Below, in pieces: positions 15,544 through 21,938 of a DNA stretch of 21,938 nt. A program made the translations under genes and the position numbers. How positions within the stretch are numbered: the stretch's first letter is position 1; each line of letters starts with the position of its first letter. Source of the DNA: Fodinibacter sp038210185 (lineage in GTDB: Bacteria > Actinomycetota > Actinomycetes > Actinomycetales > Dermatophilaceae). The stretch covers positions 1-21,938 of the forward strand of contig JBBQWX010000072.1 in the NCBI GenBank assembly GCA_038210185.1, written 5' to 3'. The notes beneath the pieces are model-generated. The model searched no databases, was not told the DNA's origin, and saw only the letters and a program-made list of their open reading frames with translations.

Positions 15544-17340
15544 ATGGGTATCCAGCTTTTCGGCCACTGGGATCTGACTGTCACGAAAGCGATCCACACC
15601 TGGGAAAACCGGTTTCGTATCGAGGGCGCCGCTACGGGTAGTGGCACCTACCCGCCGAGCGGGAGCGTCACGGCGGACGGCGCCGCGTGGCAGCTGATCG
15701 GGGAGTACCGGGAGAACGCGGCGAGCGCGTGGAAGCCCTCCGAGATGATGATCGATCCCTCGCCGGACAGGGTCGCCATCCGAGCCCTCATCGGCTCCGA
15801 GGACCCGCTTCCTTCCAAGGACTTCGAGGACATCCAGTGGGACGCCCGCTTCGTGGGCAGCACCCTCTTCGACATCCCCTATCGCCCGTACGCCGTGCGG
15901 CCTGGTGACCTGTTCCAGATGCCCGACGGCATCTTCGAGACCGCCCTCGGCACCTATTACATGGCCGTGCGTGTCGTCAACCGATGGGGCCTGCCGTTCG
16001 GACCGACGCACGTGCTGGACGTCACTCCCCAAAGCCGGGCCGACTTGGCGATGCGCGGCATCCACGTCCTTGACGCCTGGACCCAGTCCGAGCTCGCATC
16101 CCTGGGGCAGTCGCAGTGGGGGACGGGGATGGTCGTGGGCCCGCTCAACCCGGGTGCCGGGCGAACCGTCTACTTCAAGGTCGACGTGCGGCAGGCCGTC
16201 CCGCGCAAGCACGAGGTCGAGTTCGTGCTCCGCAACCTCGTTGGCATGGCCGACCCGGCCCACCCTGCCCGGCGCGTGCGGAAGCAGATCTTCGTGAGCC
16301 GGATGACGGTGGACACCTCCACCGGCGAGATCGTCGCGGAGGTGCAGGAGGGCACACTGCGGTTCAAGCTCATGGAGTTCGCTCTGGACACCGAGAACGG
16401 GCGTAAGGGTCGGCATCGCTGCAAGCCCCGACGCGCGCCGGGCACCAGAAGCGGTCAGGTCGCGAGGAAGGGCGAGGACCTCCGCGCGCTGCTCACCGCC
16501 GTGATCGAGGGCAAACATGTGGACCCGTGCGCGCTGCGGGACCTGCTGGAGTGCAGCTGTGCATGCCATGGCGGCGGGGACGGGGGTGGCGCGCAGGACC
16601 CAGGACACTACTCGGATGGCACGTGGTGCCTGGACCCGTTCTTCGCCTTCCCGACGAAGTTCTCCTATACCGTCACCCCCCGGGCGCCGTTCGAAGGGCA
16701 GTACGGTCCCATCCCGTACGACGACCCGTGGTGGAAGGTCCTGCTGTTGATCATCGCAGCCATACTGCTCCTGGCGGGTGCGATCGTCGAAGCTGCCGAC
16801 GTGGCATACCAGGACGAGGACCTCGTGATCGGCACGCTTGGCCGGCGGCAGGGCAACGACGTCGACGCGGCGCTGTGCGAGATCGACACCGACCGCGCAC
16901 TGGCCTTCCTGACGACACTTGACGCCCAGTCAGGCGAGGACTTCCAGAACGCGGTCACCGCCCTGGACGGTGACATCACGCTCAACGGGCCCGTACTCAC
17001 GCGGGCTGAGCTGGACGCCTTCATGGCCCTCCCGCTCACGGATACGCTGCGCAAGGTGCACAAGTCGGGGGCGCGCACGGGTCTCACGCACGCGGTCATG
17101 ACGGGCTTCGCGCCCGACGGGCACGACAAGGTCACCTGGGGCATCGACCAGCTGCTGCTCGGTCCGGATCCCGCCTTCGGCAGCGAGCTGGTGAGCCAGC
17201 CGGGCGACTCCGGATCGGTGTGGGTTCACACAGCCAGCGGGCGACCCGTTGCCTTGCACCACAGCGGGGACGGTACCGGCGTAGTGGGGTTCGCCTCGCT
17301 GCTGGAGGACGTCCAGTCCGCCATGGACATCACGATCTGA
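15544..17340 (+). CDS. Multidomain protein ending in the Asp/Ser part of a trypsin-like protease
   Basis: This 598-residue protein starts at ATG 15544 behind GAGGGGG; the frame is open a further 28 codons upstream, but without a good ribosome site. Residues 1-280 look beta-rich (GHWDLTVTKAIHTW near the start, VRVVNRWGLPFGPTHVL near 145-158). Residues 328-345 form a Cys-rich patch (CALRDLLECSCACHG). A single strong membrane helix lies at about 396-416 (WWKVLLLIIAAILLLAGAIV). The C-terminal 180 residues match the second half of bacterial trypsin-like proteases: IGTLGRRQGNDVDAAL with the candidate Asp441, VHKSGARTGLTHAVM, and SQPGDSGSVWV with Ser556. The usual SNxHV motif with the catalytic His is not found before Asp441; the helix stands in its place. 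A THVL at about 155 is too far away and in the wrong context. The next gene encodes the missing His half. Confidence 0.75.
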   Translation: MGIQLFGHWDLTVTKAIHTWENRFRIEGAATGSGTYPPSGSVTADGAAWQLIGEYRENAASAWKPSEMMIDPSPDRVAIRALIGSEDPLPSKDFEDIQWDARFVGSTLFDIPYRPYAVRPGDLFQMPDGIFETALGTYYMAVRVVNRWGLPFGPTHVLDVTPQSRADLAMRGIHVLDAWTQSELASLGQSQWGTGMVVGPLNPGAGRTVYFKVDVRQAVPRKHEVEFVLRNLVGMADPAHPARRVRKQIFVSRMTVDTSTGEIVAEVQEGTLRFKLMEFALDTENGRKGRHRCKPRRAPGTRSGQVARKGEDLRALLTAVIEGKHVDPCALRDLLECSCACHGGGDGGGAQDPGHYSDGTWCLDPFFAFPTKFSYTVTPRAPFEGQYGPIPYDDPWWKVLLLIIAAILLLAGAIVEAADVAYQDEDLVIGTLGRRQGNDVDAALCEIDTDRALAFLTTLDAQSGEDFQNAVTALDGDITLNGPVLTRAELDAFMALPLTDTLRKVHKSGARTGLTHAVMTGFAPDGHDKVTWGIDQLLLGPDPAFGSELVSQPGDSGSVWVHTASGRPVALHHSGDGTGVVGFASLLEDVQSAMDITI

Positions 17341-17352
17341 GGTGAGGAAACC

Positions 17353-19158
17353 GTGGAGCGAACACCAGAGAGCCACAACGCCGGCGACGCGTCGGAGCGC
17401 GTCGCGAGACTCAAGGAGCTCGTGCTCGAGCTGCGCAAGGAATACTCCGACGATCAGAACGTCAGGGCCATCGGATGGGGAGCCCCGCGTCGGGGCGGCG
17501 AGCTGGCAGACGAGCTCGCGGTCGTCTTCTTCGTAGCCCGCAAGGAGTCATCTGAGCGGGCGATCCGGGAGCTCGGCTCGACCCCGATCCCGGCCGAAGT
17601 CGAGGACTTCCCGACGGACGTTCAAGACCCGGCGATCCGCCCAGCCATGATGGGCCAGAGGGACGAGGAGAAGTTCGACCCCCTCCGCGGCGGCATCGCC
17701 ACGAGCAACGCCGAGGGGCACATCGTCTGGTTCAACGGGGCCGGCACATTCGGCATCCTGGGCCGTGACAACGCCACCGGCAGTGCCGTGGGGCTGTCCA
17801 ACTGGCACGTATGGGGCGACGGCGGGTCGACCGGCGACCAGATCATCCAGCCCGGCCACCCCACCGGCGGGGACCACGCGGAGGCCGTCGGCAAGGTCCT
17901 CGCCTGCGGGCCCCTCGTGACCTCGCTCATCGAGTGGGAGGCACCGGATCCGATCGCTGCGGGCCTCTACGGGGGTGCGGCCGCGCTCGCGGTCGCCGCC
18001 GCGGCGAGCGACTACCGTGACCCGACGCGCCGCGGCCAGGACGCGACCGTCCCGGCCCCCGGGAGCACCACGCTGTGGGAACAGGTGGACGTCGCGATCG
18101 AATACCCGCAGCTGCCGCTGCCCGGCGTCCCCTTCCAGACGAACGTCACGTGGGACTACGCCCGGCACACCGACTCTGGAGTGCTCACCCACTCGGTCAC
18201 CGAAACCCGCTCCAACACGCAGTTCCTGCTCGGGAAGCTCGTCGTGACGGACAAGCCCGCCTACGCCCCGGGGGAGCTCTTGCGGCTCACCGCCGCCATC
18301 TGGGACTGGCAGGACCGTGCGTGCGATGAGTACCACGTGGTCGCCCACCTCATCCCGCACCTCGACCCGAGCACCGCCTACCGCGCCGTGCTCAGCCCGA
18401 CCGCGTGCCCGCGCCGGATACCTCAGGATCCGCCCCGAGAGGGGAACGACACCGTGTGCGTGGACTTCGACGAGTTCGACGCCGGTGAGCACCCATCCGT
18501 AGGAACGTTCGCGTGGCTCGGGTACCGGAGCACAGACCGCTTTCCCATTCGTCTCGTGGACTGGTTCGATCCGGACCGCGGGCTGCAGATCCCAGCCAAG
18601 CCCCTTGTGCTCCGCCACGGCCCGGCCAAACGTGCCGTGGCCCATATCGTGCAGTTCGCGTCGCCGCCCGTCTCGGTGATCGCGCTCAACGCTGCGGGGG
18701 ACCAAGTAGACCGGGCGACCACGCCGGCTGGGCAGAACACCGTGCACGTGGTCGAGCTCAACGGGTCCGGGATCGTGGAGGTGGTGCTCCGCGGAGGTGA
18801 CGGAGAGGCGCTGCTCATCAAGTACTGCATCGACCCCGTCGGAAACGATCCGGTCGAGATCCGAGTACGCGCCCGGGTGGCAGGAGCCGTAGGCGAAGAG
18901 CACCCGGATCTGGACATGTCCTCGCGACGGCTGAAGGCACGCAGATGCTGCTTCACCGGCTCGCTGCGCCTTCCCCCGGACGAGCCAGCGGGTAGGTGGG
19001 CTGTGCACCTGAGCGTGCAGAACGTCAACGGGGTCCCGGACGGCACCAACCCCGAACAGGCCGCCACAGTGATCGGGGGACACCTGTTGAGCGTCCATGC
19101 CGACGCCCTGGGCTGCGCCGCCGTCATGCTCCTGGACCACGCCTTCGACGTCACCTGA
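17353..19158 (+). CDS. Multidomain protein with the His part of a trypsin-like protease
   Basis: This 601-residue protein begins at GTG 17353, 12 bases after the previous stop, with GTGAGGAAACC as ribosome site, so the two genes form an operon. The N-terminus (residues 1-110) is the prodomain-like region often found before this protease type (VRAIGWGAP, ELAVVFFVARKE, IPAEVEDFPTDVQD). Residues 117-190 match the first half of the fold: RGGIATSN, GTFGILGRD, then GLSNWHVWGDGG with the catalytic-position His152, and GDQIIQPG. A hydrophobic Ala/Gly helix follows (about 200-218), then VDVAIEYP, with Asp246 a possible catalytic Asp. No GDSG serine motif occurs anywhere. From about 260 to the end there are beta-sandwich-like domains with paired cysteines. 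By itself it cannot be a normal serine protease. Confidence 0.75.
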   Translation: MERTPESHNAGDASERVARLKELVLELRKEYSDDQNVRAIGWGAPRRGGELADELAVVFFVARKESSERAIRELGSTPIPAEVEDFPTDVQDPAIRPAMMGQRDEEKFDPLRGGIATSNAEGHIVWFNGAGTFGILGRDNATGSAVGLSNWHVWGDGGSTGDQIIQPGHPTGGDHAEAVGKVLACGPLVTSLIEWEAPDPIAAGLYGGAAALAVAAAASDYRDPTRRGQDATVPAPGSTTLWEQVDVAIEYPQLPLPGVPFQTNVTWDYARHTDSGVLTHSVTETRSNTQFLLGKLVVTDKPAYAPGELLRLTAAIWDWQDRACDEYHVVAHLIPHLDPSTAYRAVLSPTACPRRIPQDPPREGNDTVCVDFDEFDAGEHPSVGTFAWLGYRSTDRFPIRLVDWFDPDRGLQIPAKPLVLRHGPAKRAVAHIVQFASPPVSVIALNAAGDQVDRATTPAGQNTVHVVELNGSGIVEVVLRGGDGEALLIKYCIDPVGNDPVEIRVRARVAGAVGEEHPDLDMSSRRLKARRCCFTGSLRLPPDEPAGRWAVHLSVQNVNGVPDGTNPEQAATVIGGHLLSVHADALGCAAVMLLDHAFDVT

Positions 19159-19370
19159 TCCCACCTGATCCGACAGAGCAGGCCCGCGCGCCCCTTCCTC
19201 GTCCTCGCGGTTCCGCTGACCGTCGGCGCGCCCGGTCGGTCCACAGCGGGGCGACGCCGTGAAGTTGTCCGCAGATCACGGCTCCTGCGTGCGGTGCCAG
19301 GCGATCTCCCGTTCTCCAGGACACATCGGTCGCTGGGTTCTGAGGGGCCCGACAGGGGCGGGAGGGGTTC

Positions 19371-19571
19371 GTGGACGCCGTTCACACGCTCGAGGGTGAG
19401 GTCCGTGAGCCGATCCGTCGGTCGGGTCTGGATCCGGCACGTGACGAGGTCGCGGGGTTCCGGCTCGTGGGGGAGGCGGCCACGGACCACGACGTACGCT
19501 CCTTGTCCGGGTGGCATGCCGGGTGCTGCCCGATCGCCAGGGACATCTGGCCCCATTGCCCGTCGAGGTGA
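19371..19571 (+). pseudogene. N-terminal fragment of a CpaF/TadA-type pilus ATPase
   Basis: From a GTG at 19371, preceded by GGAGGGG, the frame reads VHTLEGEVREPIRRSGLDPA and then FRLVGEAATDHDVRSLSG. This resembles the start of CpaF/TadA ATPases, which read LExEVRELIRRRGLDPxRD, RRLVDEVVxDYxERSLxG. After SLSG the similarity stops, and a stop codon follows at 19571. The Walker motifs and the rest of the roughly 400-residue ATPase are absent. The fragment lies just left of a broken IS110 transposase, which may mark the rearrangement that truncated it. Confidence 0.55.
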
Positions 19572-19754
19572 GGATGCTTCACTTCAGCTCCCTTGAGTTG
19601 TCAACCGGTCGGTTCGAGGTGCCTTCGAGGTTCGGTCTTCCCCTACGTGGTTGGCGGGCGCAGCGACTGGGTGCGGGTCCGGGAAGTGGCTGATCCGAAG
19701 TGCCGTGTGCGGGTGGAAGCCGGCCGCGTTGGATTCCTGAGCCGCCCCCGGACC

Positions 19755-20463
19755 CGGGGCGACGACGACCGGGCCGACACCGTGCAGGTCCATCAGCGAC
19801 GAGCCGCGGGCCAGGACCATGGTTTGAGCTCGCTGGTGGACTTCCTGATCATTGCGTCGACCGCGACCAGCTCGGCGAGCTCCTCGGCCGCGACCCGGCG
19901 GCATGTCCTACCGGCGATGTCGCGGGGACGGGCGCTGGCCAGTAGCGCCTTGGCCTGCAACGCGGTGATGTCCTTCCTCGCCTGCCCCGGAATCAGTTCC
20001 GCCAACAAACCCTGGAGCCGGTTGACGCATTGGACGCGGCGCCTGCTCAGGGTGTCACGGTGGTCCACCAGCAACCGCAGCGCCGGCAGCTCCCCGTCGA
20101 CCGTCAGCACACGCAGGGTGTTGGTGCGCACCGCGACGGCCGCGATCGAGTGCGCGTCGCGGGCGTCGGTTTTGCGGTTGTGCCCGGTGTCGAACAGCCG
20201 CACCGGGGCGGCGAGCTGGGCCGGGACGTCGACGACGATCTCACCGGCCTCGAGCAACCGCTGCGCCAGGGGGCGCCCGGCACCGTTGGCGCCCTGCCCG
20301 CGCATATCCGCGCCGGCCACGCCTTCACGTATGCCAGCATCGCCGTGTACCTGGCCCGGTCCGTGGTGAACCGCCCCGCGCCGAGCAGCTGCTCGTGAAG
20401 GTCGACGACCTCGACCGTCGCCGACAGCGTGCGGGGGTCGACCCCGATGATGACCTGGTCCAT
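19755..20463 (-). pseudogene. IS110-family transposase, frameshifted and truncated
   Basis: The minus strand starts at ATG 20463, with GGGAG upstream, and reads MDQVIIGVDPRTLSATVEVV. This is the RuvC-like DEDD start of IS110 proteins, with the first Asp in GVD. Near 20300 the frame shifts, and GANGAGRPLAQRLLEAGE, LFDTGHNRKTDARDAHSIA (with the DARDA catalytic motif) and NRLQGLLAELIPG follow. Near 19820 a second shift is needed to read MVLARGSSLMDLHGVGPVV, the start of the C-terminal Transposase_20 domain, after which similarity ends. An intact IS110 protein is about 340-420 residues and has a C-terminal catalytic Ser, missing here. It is a dead remnant. Confidence 0.85.
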
Positions 20464-20868
20464 GTGCTGCTCCCGCCTGTGCTCGAACCCATGTGGACGG
20501 CGAGGTGGGCAGTGCTACTACGAGCAGGGCAGTCCCCTCCTGACTCACACCCGAGCTGCCCGAGGGCTCACGCACCTGTGGCTGAGCACCGAGTGGCGCG
20601 GCTCCCCCTCATCCGTTGGGACCGCGACGAGGGGTGGAGCGCCCACCAGGTGTGACGCCGCGACGGCTCAGGAGCCGCCGACGTCACCGCCACCGGCACA
20701 GCAGTCGCGGCCCGTGTCGTCCGTTCGGTCGGACGGGGCACCCGTTCGGTCGGACGGGGCACCCGTTCGGCCCCACTTGTCTCCAACAGGCTGCTCTGGG
20801 CTGGCGGGGGTGCGACCGTGGATACCGATGGCCACCCTGGGCCATCCCGCCGACAGAGGTCACCGCGC
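20464..20868. other. Spacer of about 400 bp upstream of the glycosyltransferase
   Basis: No gene is convincing between the divergently oriented IS110 remnant and the glycosyltransferase. It holds the 21-bp tandem repeat at 20721-20770 and presumably the glycosyltransferase promoter. Confidence 0.5.
20721..20770. repeat. 21-bp tandem repeat, two full units and a partial third
   Basis: The unit CCGTTCGGTCGGACGGGGCA plus C occurs at 20721-20741 and 20742-20762 without mismatch. The first 8 bases of a third unit follow at 20763-20770. It ends 98 bases before the glycosyltransferase start, within the likely promoter region. It may be a slippage-prone minisatellite or paired protein-binding sites. 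Confidence 0.75.
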
Positions 20869-21938
20869 ATGAGTCTCCCACTGGTCACGAACCGGTCCCG
20901 GCGCTGGGCCGACGCGTCACCCGGGGCCGGCGCCGGACCGAACGGTCAGGTCGCCGGTGGCTCCGACACCGACCACACACCGCCGGCCCCTGCCGCGGGC
21001 GCGCCGGCCGACAGCGACGACCCTCCGGCGCCGGAGGCTCGACGCCGGCAGTGGGGGTCGGAGAAGCCACGGCCGCCACTGGCCATCATGGAGCAGCCGG
21101 CGAGCCACACCCTGACCTGGACGGGTGGCTTCGCCATCGTCGCGACCATCATGCTGTGGCTGGGCTACCTCGGCTGGGCGGTCTTCTCGCAGGTCATCGA
21201 CAACGGGCTGCAGGGCAGCCAGTTCGTCCGCCAGACGATCGCCTACGTCGTGGTGATGACGTTCCTCACCTTCTCGGCGTGCATGTACCTGTTGGCGCGC
21301 CAGGGTGCGCTCTACCGGTCCCGGGGGCACGTTCGGGTGCCGCGTGCCGAGATCGACGCTTTCATGGCCGGCTCACAGCCCAGCCTCACGGTCCTGGTGC
21401 CGTCCTACTGCGAGGACCCGGCGGTGGTGCGCTCCACCCTGCTGTCGGTGGCCCTCCAGGAGTACCCAGCGACCCGGACGGTCCTCCTGCTCGACGACCC
21501 GCCGAACCCCACCGACCCGGCTGCAGCGGCGAGCCTGGCCGGCTGCCGGGCCCTGCCCGACGAGATCAACACCCTGCTGGCGGAGCCCCACGAGCGGTTC
21601 CGCGCGTCACTGGAACGCCACGAGGCGGCCGTGGTGCACGGCGGCCCGAGCACGAACGACCAGGTCCGTGCCCTGGCGCTTGACTTCGCCTGGGCGGGCC
21701 GATGGCTGCGCGAGCAGGCGAGCGCCTTCCCGCGGACCTCCAACGCGGACGACTTCCTCGCCGACGAGGTCCTCGGTGCCCTCGCGGGGGACCTCGAGAT
21801 CACGGCCCGGGCGCTCTTCGCGGCCCTGGACGAAGGGGCGGTCCTGCCCGCCGAGCGGCTGATCCAGCTGTCCCGGCGCCTGGTGTGGACCTTCGAGGCG
21901 AACGTCACCTCCTTCGAGCGCAAGAAGTACGCCCACCT
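20869..21938 (+). CDS. Membrane glycosyltransferase family 2 protein, N-terminal part (cut by window edge)
   Basis: From ATG 20869, with AGAGG at 20855-20859, the frame stays open to the last base, giving 356 codons. Residues 1-75 are polar and Pro/Ala-rich, probably a disordered cytoplasmic tail. Two membrane helices follow at about 82-106 (FAIVATIMLWLGYLGWAVF) and 124-144 (IAYVVVMTFLTFSACMYLL). The GT-A catalytic domain begins at about 172: LTVLVPSYCEDPAVVRSTLL is the nucleotide-sugar-binding start of family 2 enzymes, and LLLDDPPNP carries the first acidic motif. A long helical insertion (about 225-345) comes before the expected DxD. Cellulose-synthase-like or exopolysaccharide synthases have this layout. 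The catalytic residues beyond lie outside the window, so product and activity are unknown. Confidence 0.8.
   Translation, partial: MSLPLVTNRSRRWADASPGAGAGPNGQVAGGSDTDHTPPAPAAGAPADSDDPPAPEARRRQWGSEKPRPPLAIMEQPASHTLTWTGGFAIVATIMLWLGYLGWAVFSQVIDNGLQGSQFVRQTIAYVVVMTFLTFSACMYLLARQGALYRSRGHVRVPRAEIDAFMAGSQPSLTVLVPSYCEDPAVVRSTLLSVALQEYPATRTVLLLDDPPNPTDPAAAASLAGCRALPDEINTLLAEPHERFRASLERHEAAVVHGGPSTNDQVRALALDFAWAGRWLREQASAFPRTSNADDFLADEVLGALAGDLEITARALFAALDEGAVLPAERLIQLSRRLVWTFEANVTSFERKKYAH

Noticed and set aside
15205..16608. A 467-residue minus-strand open frame opposite the first protease-half gene
   Set aside because: Most of it is antisense to a supported gene. Only the last 54 residues, outside that gene, look protein-like and are listed separately.
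17548..19164. A 538-residue minus-strand open frame opposite the second protease-half gene
   Set aside because: It is an antisense shadow of GC-rich coding DNA; the plus strand has the protease motifs and operon spacing.
19152..19171. Two adjacent copies of CACCTGATCC after the second protease-half gene
   Set aside because: They are too short and simple to support a function, and they do not form a terminator.
20616..21683. A 355-residue plus-strand open frame overlapping the glycosyltransferase
   Set aside because: Its composition is Arg/Gly/Pro-rich with no motif; the alternate frame from 20869 has membrane helices and the family 2 start.
1..21938. CRISPR array, tRNA or rRNA genes
   Set aside because: I saw no regularly spaced direct repeats of CRISPR type and no recognisable tRNA or rRNA sequence in a reading of both strands.

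Overview
The window is high-GC DNA with actinobacterial gene families: a remnant of a DUF222/13E12-type HNH nuclease, IS1380-, IS110- and IS1634-like transposases, a CpaF fragment, and a perfect CRP/GlxR-type operator. It most likely comes from an actinomycete (Actinomycetota, perhaps Micrococcales or Propionibacteriales; the order is a guess). It reads as an accessory region: intact operons lie among transposases, truncated genes and long stretches with no recognisable gene.

Left part (1-4760). A transposase tail is followed by about 1 kb without a gene that holds two tandem palindromic units. Next come a frameshifted short-chain dehydrogenase, an HNH-nuclease remnant and an intact TauE/SafE (TSUP) transporter, all on the minus strand. 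A gene-poor stretch of about 1.75 kb follows.

Middle (4761-12565). A 1325-residue beta-propeller protein with Asp-box repeats is followed by a complete IS1380-family element (9018-10726) with matching ends and a 5-bp target duplication. Immediately downstream is a compact three-gene operon. It encodes a small Cys-x-Cys peptide, a DUF692/MNIO iron enzyme and a 149-residue partner, behind a perfect TGTGA-N6-TCACA site. This is the signature of a ribosomally made, post-translationally modified peptide (RiPP) pathway. Its DNA looks less GC-rich than its surroundings.

Right part (12566-21938). A truncated multicopper oxidase and an alpha/beta hydrolase lie on the minus strand. They are followed by a DUF2795-like gene and a 54-residue C2H2-like gene. 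A two-gene operon (15544-19158) comes next. Its first protein carries the Asp and Ser part of a trypsin-like protease, without the usual His motif. Its second carries the His part, without a GDSG motif. This looks like a protease divided between two multidomain proteins. The window ends with a CpaF N-terminal fragment, a broken IS110 transposase, a short 21-bp tandem repeat, and the start of a membrane glycosyltransferase of family 2 that runs off the right edge.

The two strongest candidates for something new are the MNIO peptide operon and the split-protease operon. All family assignments come from reading motifs by eye; no database search was run.
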